Shown here one piece after another: positions 39,298-47,180 of a DNA stretch of 64,000 nt. The stretch is from Micromonospora thermarum (lineage in GTDB: Bacteria; Actinomycetota; Actinomycetes; Mycobacteriales; Micromonosporaceae), in contig NZ_JAATEO010000019.1 of NCBI RefSeq assembly GCF_012034245.1, positions 1 through 64,000 of the forward strand, read 5' to 3'. The notes below the pieces were generated by a model. The model made no database searches, had not been told where the DNA came from, and saw only the letters and a program-made list of their open reading frames with translations. The position numbers and the translations under genes were made by a program. The stretch's first letter is position 1, and each line of letters starts with the position of its first letter.

Positions 39298-40799
39298 TGC
39301 TGACCCTCCTCGGCGGCGTCCGTGCCGCCCTCGTGCGCCCCGCCGTCGCCCGGCCCCCCGGGGCGACGGCCGTTGCCCGCCGTGCCGCCGGCGGCCGCCA
39401 CGGGCGGGCGCGCGGCCGGGGCCGGAAGCCCGCGGACTATCCGGCGCAGCAGCGGCAGCCGGTCGGCCACGGCGCGCTCGGCCCCGTGCTGGCTGGGCCG
39501 GTAGTAGTCGGTGCCGACGAGGTCGTCGGGCACGTACTGCTGGGTGACCACGCCGCGCTGGTCGTCGTGCGGGTAGTGGTAGCCGGTGCCGTGGCCGAGG
39601 CCCTTGGCGCCGGCGTAGTGCGCGTCGCGCAGCCCGCGCGGCACCGGCCCGCCGCGGCCGCTGCGGACGTCGGCGAGGGCCGCCCCGAGAGCGGTGGTCG
39701 CCGAGTTGGACTTGGGCGCGGTGGCCAGGTGGATCACCGCCTGGGCCAGGTTGAGCTGGGCCTCGGGCAGGCCGACGTACTCCACCGCGTGCGCGGCGGC
39801 GGTGGCCACGCCGAGCGCGGCCGGGTCGGCCATGCCGACGTCCTCGCTGGCGAAGATCACCAGACGCCGGGCGATGAACCGGGCATCCTCACCGGCGACC
39901 AGCATCCGGGCCAGCCAGTGCAGCGCCGCGTCCACGTCGGAGCCGCGCATGCTCTTGATGAACGCGCTGGTCACGTCGTGGTGGGCGTCGCCGGCCCGGT
40001 CGTAGCGCACGGCTGCGGTGTCCACCGCCTGCTCGGCGGTGGCGAGGTCGATGCGGTCGGCGCCGACGGCGGCGGCGGAGGCGGCGGCCGCCTCCAGCGC
40101 GGTCAGCGCCTTGCGGACGTCCCCGGCGGCGAGCCGGACGAGGTGGTCCTCGGCGTCGGGGTCGAGGGTCGGCGCGCCGCGCAGGCCGCGCTCGTCGGCG
40201 ACCGCCCGGCGGAGAAGGCCGCGTACCGCCGCGTCGTCGAGCGGCTGGAGGGTGAGCAGCACGCACCGCGACAGCAGCGGCGAGATGACCGAGAAGTACG
40301 GATTTTCGGTGGTCGCGGCCAGCAGCGTGACGGTCCGGTCCTCGACGGCGGCGAGGAGCGAGTCCTGCTGGGTCTTGCTGAAGCGGTGCACCTCGTCGAT
40401 GAAGAGCACGGTCTGCGGGCCACCGGCGCGACGCTGCCGGCGGGCGGTGTCGATGACGGCGCGGACGTCCTTGACCCCGGCGTTCAGGGCCGACATGGCG
40501 ACGAAGCGGCGGTCGGTGGCGCGGGCGACGAGGTGCGCGATGGTGGTCTTGCCGCTGCCCGGCGGCCCCCAGAGGATGACCGACATCGGGGCGACGCCGG
40601 AGACGAGCTGCCGCAGCGGGGCACCGGGCGCGAGGAGGTGGTCCTGACCGACCAGCTCGTCCAGGCTGGTCGGGCGCATCCGGACGGCCAGGGGCGAATC
40701 CTCCCCGACCGGAGTGAAGCCGTCCACGCCGGCCGGGCCCCCGGGCGCGGCGTGCGCGGCGGTGGGGCCTCCGAGGGAGAAGAGGGCGTCGGACTCCAT
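39294..40799 (-). CDS. rarA: Replication-associated recombination protein A (MgsA/RarA AAA+ ATPase)
   Basis: RarA is a clamp-loader-related AAA+ ATPase acting at stalled forks. The 501 residues from ATG 40799 (MESDALFSLGG) carry Walker A WGPPGSGKTTIAHLVA near 77, Walker B FIDEVHRFSKTQQD, sensor 1 LAATTENPYFSV and the C-terminal tetramerisation domain with AHAVEYVGLPEAQLNLAQ and HYPHDDQRGV. TACTGT lies seven bases before the ATG without a ribosome-binding site, so the transcript may be leaderless. The stop overlaps the next gene's GTG. Confidence 0.94.
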   Translation of the reverse strand: MESDALFSLGGPTAAHAAPGGPAGVDGFTPVGEDSPLAVRMRPTSLDELVGQDHLLAPGAPLRQLVSGVAPMSVILWGPPGSGKTTIAHLVARATDRRFVAMSALNAGVKDVRAVIDTARRQRRAGGPQTVLFIDEVHRFSKTQQDSLLAAVEDRTVTLLAATTENPYFSVISPLLSRCVLLTLQPLDDAAVRGLLRRAVADERGLRGAPTLDPDAEDHLVRLAAGDVRKALTALEAAAASAAAVGADRIDLATAEQAVDTAAVRYDRAGDAHHDVTSAFIKSMRGSDVDAALHWLARMLVAGEDARFIARRLVIFASEDVGMADPAALGVATAAAHAVEYVGLPEAQLNLAQAVIHLATAPKSNSATTALGAALADVRSGRGGPVPRGLRDAHYAGAKGLGHGTGYHYPHDDQRGVVTQQYVPDDLVGTDYYRPSQHGAERAVADRLPLLRRIVRGLPAPAARPPVAAAGGTAGNGRRPGGPGDGGAHEGGTDAAEEGQQ

Positions 40800-40875
40800 C
40801 ACGGGAACAGTACCGGGCCCGGCCGGTGACGCCGGAATCAGCGCCGCCGACCGGGCCTCCGGTGATCGGTTGCGG

Positions 40876-41085
40876 TCAGCCCCGACCAGGGCGCCGCCCG
40901 CGGTACCAGCGACCGCCACCGCCGCCCGGGCCCCGGCCGACGCCGGCCAGGTACAGCGAGAGCAGCAGCAGCCCGATGAGTACGAGGGTGTTCCAGTTGA
41001 ACAGGTCCGGCGCGCCGAAGTTGGTGTTCAACAGGTCGATGAGCAGGGCGAACCCGAAAACGATCGCCGCGAGAATGGCGAGCAT
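40876..41085 (-). CDS. Small two-helix membrane protein
   Basis: The 69-residue product from ATG 41085 starts MLAILAAIVFGFALLIDLLN and continues WNTLVLIGLLLLSLYLAGVG, two hydrophobic helices, ending in a Gly/Arg-rich tail (GPGGGGGRWYRGRR). GGAGGA lies six bases before the start. A longer in-frame start at 41145 lacks a ribosome-binding site. No function can be assigned. Confidence 0.7.
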   Translation of the reverse strand: MLAILAAIVFGFALLIDLLNTNFGAPDLFNWNTLVLIGLLLLSLYLAGVGRGPGGGGGRWYRGRRPGRG

Positions 41086-41249
41086 GGCATTCCTCCGGTG
41101 AGGGGGGTCCCAGTAGGTCGGCCGGGATGTACCCAATCGGTCCATCCGTCAATCTCCACCCTGGACCGGGCGCCGCTCCGCCCGTGTCGACCCCGCCGTA
41201 CCGGCGGCGCGACGCCGCCGAGCCACGCGGCCCGGGCTAGGCTGAAGTC

Positions 41250-41990
41250 ATGATCATCGCGGACGAGGCCCTGGTCGGACGGGACGCCATCCTGGCGGCG
41301 GCCGAGCATCACCCGTACGTCCGGCACGCCCTGTGGCGGGGCGGGACGCCACGCGGCTGGCGACGCGACGGCGCGGTCGGCTGGCTGCTGCCCGCCGAGC
41401 AGGGGCCGGCGGGCGGGGCGGTCGGCGCCCCCGGGCCGGCGGTCGAGGTCTTCGCGGGCCTCGTCGCGGACGGGCCGCTCGCCCCCGGCCAGTGGCTGCA
41501 CCTGCCGCGCCTCGATCCCGACCTGCTCGCCGGCCGGCTGGCCGTGGCGCGGCACGACGAGTGGGACTTCCTCTGGACGACCGCGCCCCCGTCGCCGCAG
41601 CCCGACGAGGAGCGGGTGGTCCGCCTCGACGAGGCCGACCAGCCGGCCCTGGCCGCGCTCATCGACCAGTCGTTCCCGACCACCACGTCGCGCCCGGGCG
41701 ACCCGAGGATCGTCGCCTGGTACGGCATCCGCGACGGCGACCGGATCGTCGCCTGCGGGGCGGACCGGAGCCGGGGCGACATCGGCTTCCTCGCCGGCCT
41801 GACCGTCGCGCCGGACCGGCGCGGCCGGGGGCTCGGCGCCGGACTCACCGCCGGCATGACGCGGGCCCTGTTCACCCGGCACGACACCGTGGCGCTCGGG
41901 GTCTACACCGACAACGTGGGGGCGATCCGGCTGTACCGCCGGCTCGGCTACACCGGCACCCTCGCACGCAGCTCGGTCCACCTCGCGTGA
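41250..41990 (+). CDS. GNAT-family N-acetyltransferase
   Basis: The 246-residue protein has a GNAT fold in its C-terminal half: LTVAPDRRGRGLGAGLTAGM is the acetyl-CoA pyrophosphate loop (motif A) and YTDNVGAIRLYRRLGYTG is motif B. The N-terminal half (MIIADEALVGRDAILAAAEH) is a separate domain seen in FR47/FeeM-like two-domain acetyltransferases. The substrate is unknown. TAGGCT lies six bases before ATG 41250, so it is probably leaderless. It is divergent from the rarA/small-protein genes. Confidence 0.85.
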   Translation: MIIADEALVGRDAILAAAEHHPYVRHALWRGGTPRGWRRDGAVGWLLPAEQGPAGGAVGAPGPAVEVFAGLVADGPLAPGQWLHLPRLDPDLLAGRLAVARHDEWDFLWTTAPPSPQPDEERVVRLDEADQPALAALIDQSFPTTTSRPGDPRIVAWYGIRDGDRIVACGADRSRGDIGFLAGLTVAPDRRGRGLGAGLTAGMTRALFTRHDTVALGVYTDNVGAIRLYRRLGYTGTLARSSVHLA

Positions 41991-42129
41991 CCGGACGGGC
42001 GGTCCGGGCCACCGTCGCACCCACGGACCACGCGTCAGGGCCCGGCTCACCGCCGCCGGACCACGCGTCCGAGCCTGCGCGCCGGCACCGGCCGCGGACG
42101 GCCCCTGGTCAGCGCGGGTGGCACCGGAA

Positions 42130-42260
42130 CCCCAGGGCTCCCGGCCGCCACCGCGTCACGAATTCCGGCTACCAGCGCATCGCGGCCCCCGGGCCGCCAC
42201 CGCGTCAACGATCCCCGGTGGCCACCGCGTCACGGCCCCCCGGCCGCCGCGGCGTCGCGC
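42130..42260. repeat. Degenerate tandem repeats beyond the MFS gene 3' end
   Basis: Variants of GGCCGCCACCGCGTCA recur about every 25-29 bp (near 42140, 42167, 42190, 42219 and 42240), the last ones inside the Ala-rich C-terminus of the MFS protein. This is a decayed minisatellite. Nothing else is recognised in the 239-bp gap 41991-42229. Confidence 0.5.
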
Positions 42261-43603
42261 GGCACCGGCACGGCGGTGGCCGACCGGGCGTCGGCCGGCG
42301 CAGCGGTGGCCGGCGCGCCCTCGGCCGGCGCCCCGTCGAGCGGGCCGGCGGCTCGCGGCTCGCCTCCGCTCCGGCGGGCCACCCGCCAGGCGGGCAGGTA
42401 GAGCGGTGCGGCCACGGCCAGCACCACCGCGCCGGTGAGCATGGCGGCGCTCACCCCGGCCCGGTCGGCGACCAGGCCGAGCACGACCCCGCCGAGGGCG
42501 GCGGCGGGCATGGCGACCATCGAGTTCAGCGAGACCACGCTGGTCCGGTACGGCCCGTCGACCTGCCGGTGCACCAGTCCCATGTGCAGGGGGTTCGACG
42601 CGCCGTGCACCGCGTAGCAGACGACGTACGCGACCAGCACGCCCACCGGACCGGCGAGCAGGCCCATCGCGGCGACGGTCGCGCCCTGCACGATCCGCAG
42701 GAGGGCCGCGCCCGGCGCGGCGCCGAGCCGGCGGGTGAGCAGCGGGGTCAGGGCCGCGCCACCGGCCGAGGCGAGCCAGGCGACGGTGCTGCCCGGGCCG
42801 AGGATCGCCGCCGCGCGGTCGGCGTCGCCCAGCACCTCGGCGAGGCGCACCGGCAGGAGGCTCTCGAAGGTGATCATGCCGAAGCCCCAGAACAGCTCCA
42901 CCGCCACCAGGGCGAGCAGCACCCGGGAGCGGCGCAGCAGCCCGACCGCCTCGCCGATCATCCGGGGGGCCCGGGCCACCGACGCGCGCAGCGCTCCCCC
43001 GCCGGCGGCGGGGCGGGACTCCCGCAGCAGGGCCAGCAGGGCGACCAGCGCGACGACCTGCAACGCCACCGCCACCAGGACCGGCGCGGTGAGGGCGCTG
43101 ACCGGCCCGACCGGGCCCAGCGCGACCAGGCCGCCGCTGAGCAACGCCCCGGCGGCGATGGCCACACCGAGCACCGTGCCGCCCTGGCCCAGCCCCTTCT
43201 CGTACGCGGCGTCGGGGTCGGCGGCCAGGGTGGAGTCGACGTACCAGGACTCCAGTGGACCGCTGTCCAGGGCGCGGAACACCCCCTGCATCGCCCACAC
43301 GGCGATCAGCAGGGCGAACGTGTCCGCCACGACGAGCAGCAGGCCGGACGCCAGGTTGACCACGGAGGCGACCACCAGCACCGGCCGGCGGCCCAGCGCG
43401 TCGGCCAGTCCCGCCGTCGGCAGTTCCAGGGCCAGCACGATGATCCCCTGCGCGGCGGCGGCCAGGCCGATCTGGGTGAGTGTGAGGCCGCGCTCCTGCA
43501 TGAGCAGGATGATCACCGGGATCGTCAGGCCAACCGGCAGCCAGCGGAGCCCGTGCAGCACCAGGAAGCGGAAGCGGACCTGGTGGGCGGTGAGCGGCCT
43601 CAT
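42230..43603 (-). CDS. MFS transporter, probable drug or metabolite exporter
   Basis: The 457-residue protein has about twelve helices, from WLPVGLTIPVIILLMQERGL onward. The loop 2-3 signature LPTAGLADALGRRPVLV matches the G-X-(L)ADRXGRR[PK] motif of major-facilitator exporters. The C-terminus is a low-complexity Ala/Pro tail (APATAAPADARSATAVPVP) extending into tandem repeats. It overlaps the regulator gene by 4 bp and so is controlled by the operator at 44213-44255. The substrate is unknown. Confidence 0.85.
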   Translation of the reverse strand: MRPLTAHQVRFRFLVLHGLRWLPVGLTIPVIILLMQERGLTLTQIGLAAAAQGIIVLALELPTAGLADALGRRPVLVVASVVNLASGLLLVVADTFALLIAVWAMQGVFRALDSGPLESWYVDSTLAADPDAAYEKGLGQGGTVLGVAIAAGALLSGGLVALGPVGPVSALTAPVLVAVALQVVALVALLALLRESRPAAGGGALRASVARAPRMIGEAVGLLRRSRVLLALVAVELFWGFGMITFESLLPVRLAEVLGDADRAAAILGPGSTVAWLASAGGAALTPLLTRRLGAAPGAALLRIVQGATVAAMGLLAGPVGVLVAYVVCYAVHGASNPLHMGLVHRQVDGPYRTSVVSLNSMVAMPAAALGGVVLGLVADRAGVSAAMLTGAVVLAVAAPLYLPAWRVARRSGGEPRAAGPLDGAPAEGAPATAAPADARSATAVPVPRDAAAAGGP

Positions 43604-44196
43604 CGCTTCCCCTCCAGCAGCGGGTACGCGGCGAGGAAGACCTGCACCTGCTCGGCGCCCGGCTCGGCCGGGTCGGCGTCCTCGCGGTAGCGCTCGAGGA
43701 CCTGCCAGAGTTCCGCCTGAAGAGCCTGGAGGCGGGCGACCGGAAGGGTCAGGAGGGCGTCACCCATTCCGAAGGCGTCCCGCCACGCCGGCGACCACTC
43801 GTCCTGCACGGCGAACCACCGCTCGGCCTGCTCCCCCAGCAGGCGCACCTGGTTGCCCTGGATCCAGTCGATGGCTGCCCGGGCGTCCGGGTCGTCGTCG
43901 AAGTCGGTGGGCTCGAAGTTGGTGACGTCGTGCGCGGCGCGCCACCAGCGTTGCCGCCCGCTGCCCCGGTGCGGATCCTCCACGACGAGCCCCACCTCGG
44001 CGAGCTGCCGCAGGTGGTAGCTGGTGGCGCCGGTGTTGGTGCCGAGCAGCTCGGCCAGCTTGGTGGCGGTGGCCGAGCCCTGCACCCGCAACGCCCCGAG
44101 CAGCCGGATCCGCAGTGGATGCGCCAGCACCCGGACCTGGCGGTGGTCGACTCGCACCACGCGCGGAGCGGGCCGCACGTCCTTGCCCTCAGCCAT
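43600..44196 (-). CDS. ArsR-like (HTH_20) winged-helix transcriptional regulator
   Basis: The protein begins MAEGKDVRPAP at ATG 44196 (198 residues); a longer in-frame start runs into operator DNA. A winged helix-turn-helix lies at about 20-85 (VLAHPLRIRLLGALRVQGSA, LLGTNTGATSYHLRQLAEVG, WWRAAHDV). The C-terminal helical part (LQALQAELWQVLERYRED) is a probable dimer or ligand domain. It is co-transcribed with the MFS exporter downstream, and a perfect inverted repeat stands 17 bases upstream. A repressor of exporter expression is inferred. Confidence 0.85.
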   Translation of the reverse strand: MAEGKDVRPAPRVVRVDHRQVRVLAHPLRIRLLGALRVQGSATATKLAELLGTNTGATSYHLRQLAEVGLVVEDPHRGSGRQRWWRAAHDVTNFEPTDFDDDPDARAAIDWIQGNQVRLLGEQAERWFAVQDEWSPAWRDAFGMGDALLTLPVARLQALQAELWQVLERYREDADPAEPGAEQVQVFLAAYPLLEGKR

Positions 44197-44212
44197 GCAT
44201 GCACAATAACTG

Positions 44213-44255
44213 TGCACAGTTTCTGTGCACAAGAGTTGTGCACAGAAACTGTGCA
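44213..44255. promoter_or_regulatory. 20-bp perfect inverted-repeat operator of the regulator-exporter operon
   Basis: Left arm TGCACAGTTTCTGTGCACAA and its exact complement at 44236-44255 flank GAG. The arms contain repeated TGTGCACA cores, and a further half site (GCACAATAACTGTGC) lies just downstream toward the start codon. It sits between the SDR stop (44267) and the regulator start (44196). Confidence 0.8.
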
Positions 44256-44266
44256 GAGGTCCGGGC

Positions 44267-45079
44267 TCAGCCGGCCAGGAGTTCGGTGACGCCGCGCAGG
44301 CGGGTCCGGAGCAGGCCGGCCGCGCGGGAGGAGTCGAGGCGTACCTCGGCGGGGCGGCGCAGCCCCGACTCGGCGCTCGTGGTGGTCTTCAGGCCGGCCG
44401 GGTCCAGACCGGACGCCGCGGCGACCAGCAGCCCCAGCTCGGCGCGGCTGACCGCGTCCGGGCCGGCCACGTTCAACGGGCCGGCGACAGCGGAGTCGAC
44501 CAGTTCCAGGACGGCGGCGGCCAGGTCGGTCACGTCGACCGGGCAGCGGAGCTCGTCGGTGAACAGGGTTGCCCGTCCGGCGAGGGCGTCCCGGCAGAGC
44601 TGGATCTGCTTGCTCCCCTCCCCCACGATCAGCGAGGTCCGGACCAGCACGGCACCGGGGTCGGTCGCGCGGACGGCGGTCTCGGCCGCCGCCTTCGCCG
44701 CGCCGTACGGGAAGACCGGGGTGGGCGGCTCGTCGTCGAGGTACGGCGTCGGCCGTCCGGCGTGCACGGCGTCGCTGGACACGTGCACCAGTCGTGCCCC
44801 GACCTCGGCGGCGGCGTACGCGACGTGGGCCGCCCCGTCGGCGGTGACCGCCCAGTCGTCGTACCGGTAGGGGGTGGCGACGACCGCGTCGGGGCGTACC
44901 TCGGCGAGGAGCGCCCGCACGGCGGACCGGTCGGTGACGTCCAACCGGCGCGCCCGGACGCCCGGCACCGCGACCGCGCCGCGGTGGTACGTCCCGACAA
45001 CGCGCCCACCGGCGGCCACCGCCTGCCGGCACACCTCACCACCGAGGAACCCGCTGGCCCCCACCACAAGCAGCGTCAT
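44267..45079 (-). CDS. Extended SDR / dTDP-4-dehydrorhamnose reductase-like protein
   Basis: The 270 residues start MTLLVVGASGFLGGEVCRQA, with the GXXGXXG cofactor loop, and have the HVSSDAVHAGRPTPY and FPYGAAKAAAE regions, where YxxxK is the catalytic pair. This is the RfbD/NAD(P)-sugar reductase type. It may make a dTDP-deoxysugar, but no other sugar genes adjoin it, so the pathway is unproven. It is followed by the operator of the regulator-exporter operon. Confidence 0.8.
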   Translation of the reverse strand: MTLLVVGASGFLGGEVCRQAVAAGGRVVGTYHRGAVAVPGVRARRLDVTDRSAVRALLAEVRPDAVVATPYRYDDWAVTADGAAHVAYAAAEVGARLVHVSSDAVHAGRPTPYLDDEPPTPVFPYGAAKAAAETAVRATDPGAVLVRTSLIVGEGSKQIQLCRDALAGRATLFTDELRCPVDVTDLAAAVLELVDSAVAGPLNVAGPDAVSRAELGLLVAAASGLDPAGLKTTTSAESGLRRPAEVRLDSSRAAGLLRTRLRGVTELLAG

Positions 45080-45104
45080 CCCGCCCCCGCCTCCCGACTC
45101 TGTC

Positions 45105-45160
45105 GATCATGAGGTTAGCGGGGGCGACACGCCGTGTCGCCACCCGCCGACGTCATGATC
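45105..45160. repeat. GATC-ended palindromic intergenic element, copy 2
   Basis: It begins GATCATGA and ends TCATGATC; inner arms GGGGGCGACAC and GTGTCGCCACC form the stem. Ends match copy 1 (1018-1072). It lies between the SDR gene start and the aspS stop. Confidence 0.7.
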
Positions 45161-45197
45161 GACGCGCCCGGGCCCGGAGGGGCGGGGTGGGCGGTGG

Positions 45198-47003
45198 TCA
45201 GGTCGGGTCGGCTACCGGGGCGGCGGGGCCGGCGGTGCCGGTGTGCGGGGCGGCCTGCGGCTTCGGCTTGGCGTCGATGCCGGCCTCGGTACGCTGCTGG
45301 GCGGTGATCGGGGTGGGCGCGCCGGTCAGCGGGTCGAAGCCGCCGCGCGTCTTCGGGAAGGCGATGACCTCCCGGATCGAGTCGGCGCGGAGGAGCAGCA
45401 TGCAGGCCCGGTCCCAGCCGAACGCGATGCCGCCGTGCGGGGGCGGGCCGTACTTGAACGCCTCCAGCAGGAAGCCGAACTTGTCCTGCGCCTCCTCCGG
45501 CGTGATGCCGAGCAGGTCGAAGACCCGCCGCTGCACGTCGCCGCGGTGGATACGGATCGAGCCGCCGCCGATCTCGTTGCCGTTGCAGACGATGTCGTAC
45601 GCGTACGCCAGGGCCCGGTCCGGCGCCTCCTCGAAACGGTCCACCCACTCCGCGTTCGGCGAGGTGAAGGGGTGGTGCACGGCCGTCCAGCCACCCTCGT
45701 CGGTGCGCTCGAACATCGGTGCGTCGACCACCCAGCAGAACGCCCAGGCGCTCTCGTCGACGAGGTTGGCCCGCTTGGCGATCTCGATCCGGGCGGCGCC
45801 GAGCAGCTCCTGCGCCTCCCGGGTGTTGGCGCTGGCGGCGAAGAAGATCGCGTCGCCGGGCTTGGCGCCGACCGCGTCGGCCAGGCCGGCCAGGTGCTCC
45901 TCGGAGAGGTTCTTCGCCACCGGGCCGCGGGCCTCGCCCGTCTCGGCGTCGAGCACCACGTACGCGAGGCCCTTCGCGCCACGCGCCTTGGCCCAGTCCT
46001 GCCAGCCGTCCAGCTCCTTGCGGGACTGGCTCGCGCCGCCCGGCATGACCACCGCGCCGACGTAGCCGCCCGCGTCGATCGCGCCGGCGAAGACCCGGAA
46101 CTGGGTGCCCCGCAGGTAGTCGGTCAGCTCGGTCAGCTCGACGCCGTAGCGCAGGTCCGGCTTGTCGGAGCCGTACCGGGCCATCGCGTCGTGCCAGGTG
46201 ATCCGCGGGATCGGCCGGGTGATCTCGTGGCCGGCCAGCTCCTTCCACAGCGCGGAGACGATCGCCTCGCCGAGGTCGATCACGTCGTCCTCGGTGACGA
46301 ACGACATCTCGATGTCGAGCTGGGTGAACTCGGGCTGCCGGTCGGCGCGGAAGTCCTCGTCCCGGTAGCAGCGGGCGATCTGGTAGTACCGCTCCATGCC
46401 GCCGACCATGAGCAGCTGCTTGAACAGCTGCGGCGACTGGGGCAGCGCGTACCAGGTGCCCGGCTGGAGCCGCACCGGCACCAGGAAGTCGCGGGCCCCC
46501 TCCGGCGTCGAGCGGGTGAGCGTCGGGGTCTCGATCTCCAGGAAGTCCCGCTCGTGCAGCACGGTCCGGGCGATCTGGTTCGCCCGCGAGCGCAGCCGCA
46601 TGGCCTTCGCCGGGCCGCTGCGGCGCAGGTCCAGGTAGCGGTAGCGGAGGCGGACATCGTCCCCGGCCTCGATCTGGTCGTCCACCGGCAGCGGCAGCGG
46701 AGCCGCCTCGGACAGCACCTCCAGCTCGACGGCCGTCACCTCGACCTCGCCGGTCGCGAGGTCCGGATTCTCGTTGCCCCCGGGGCGGCGGGTCACCTCG
46801 CCGGTGACCTTGACGCAGAACTCGTTGCGCAGCGCGTGCGCGTCCTCCTCGCGGAAGACGACCTGCACCACGCCGGAGCCGTCGCGCAGGTCGACGAAGA
46901 TGACACCGCCGTGGTCGCGCCGGCGGGCCACCCACCCGGCGAGCGTCACCGTGGTGCCGGCGTCCGTCGCGCGCAGGCTGCCGGCGTCATGGGTACGGAT
47001 CAC
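45198..47003 (-). CDS. aspS: Aspartyl-tRNA synthetase
   Basis: AspRS charges tRNA-Asp (possibly also tRNA-Asn). GTG 47003 (MIRTHDAGSLRATDAG) gives 601 residues. It has the anticodon OB domain (GWVARRRDHGGVIFVDLRDG), motif 2 in FRDE-type sequence (ARCYRDEDFRADRQPEFTQL), the bacterial GAD insertion (about 300-420), and motif 3 GIAFGWDRACMLL near the C-terminus. GGGAG precedes the start. A longer in-frame start (47075) lacks a ribosome-binding site and would add 24 non-family residues. Confidence 0.97.
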   Translation of the reverse strand: MIRTHDAGSLRATDAGTTVTLAGWVARRRDHGGVIFVDLRDGSGVVQVVFREEDAHALRNEFCVKVTGEVTRRPGGNENPDLATGEVEVTAVELEVLSEAAPLPLPVDDQIEAGDDVRLRYRYLDLRRSGPAKAMRLRSRANQIARTVLHERDFLEIETPTLTRSTPEGARDFLVPVRLQPGTWYALPQSPQLFKQLLMVGGMERYYQIARCYRDEDFRADRQPEFTQLDIEMSFVTEDDVIDLGEAIVSALWKELAGHEITRPIPRITWHDAMARYGSDKPDLRYGVELTELTDYLRGTQFRVFAGAIDAGGYVGAVVMPGGASQSRKELDGWQDWAKARGAKGLAYVVLDAETGEARGPVAKNLSEEHLAGLADAVGAKPGDAIFFAASANTREAQELLGAARIEIAKRANLVDESAWAFCWVVDAPMFERTDEGGWTAVHHPFTSPNAEWVDRFEEAPDRALAYAYDIVCNGNEIGGGSIRIHRGDVQRRVFDLLGITPEEAQDKFGFLLEAFKYGPPPHGGIAFGWDRACMLLLRADSIREVIAFPKTRGGFDPLTGAPTPITAQQRTEAGIDAKPKPQAAPHTGTAGPAAPVADPT

Positions 47004-47074
47004 GACGTGCGTCTCCCTCGTCTGCGGAATGTCTCTGCCCGGCATTCTGTCAGGGCTGCCGGTCCGACGTTCCA

Positions 47075-47128
47075 CGGGTGTGAGGAAGGGCCCCTCCTCG
47101 ACGCGCGGGTGTCAAGAAGGGGCCCCTC
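47075..47128. repeat. Two 23-bp direct repeats with GGGGCCCC cores
   Basis: CGGGTGTGAGGAAGGGCCCC (start of copy at 47075-47097) and CGGGTGTCAAGAAGGGGCCC (47106-47128) repeat head-to-tail upstream of aspS. Each core is near-palindromic and could form a hairpin. Confidence 0.6.
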
Positions 47129-47135
47129 GCACGCG

Positions 47136-47168
47136 GCGGGCCGCCGGAGGAGGAATCCGGCGGCCCGC
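47136..47168 (-). terminator. Terminator hairpin after the protease gene
   Basis: A perfect 12-bp stem, GCGGGCCGCCGG with its complement, closes a 9-base loop AGGAGGAAT, 12 bases after the protease stop codon. There is no clear T-run, as is common in actinobacteria. Confidence 0.65.
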
Positions 47169-47180
47169 TCGGTGCCTCGA

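Noticed and set aside
36910..39547. Long plus-strand open frames opposite the large low-complexity protein gene
   Set aside because: They are rich in Arg, Gly and Pro because the sense strand uses GCC/CCG-type codons; they lack any recognisable domain, and the minus-strand frame has conserved ends, a membrane helix and coupling to rarA.
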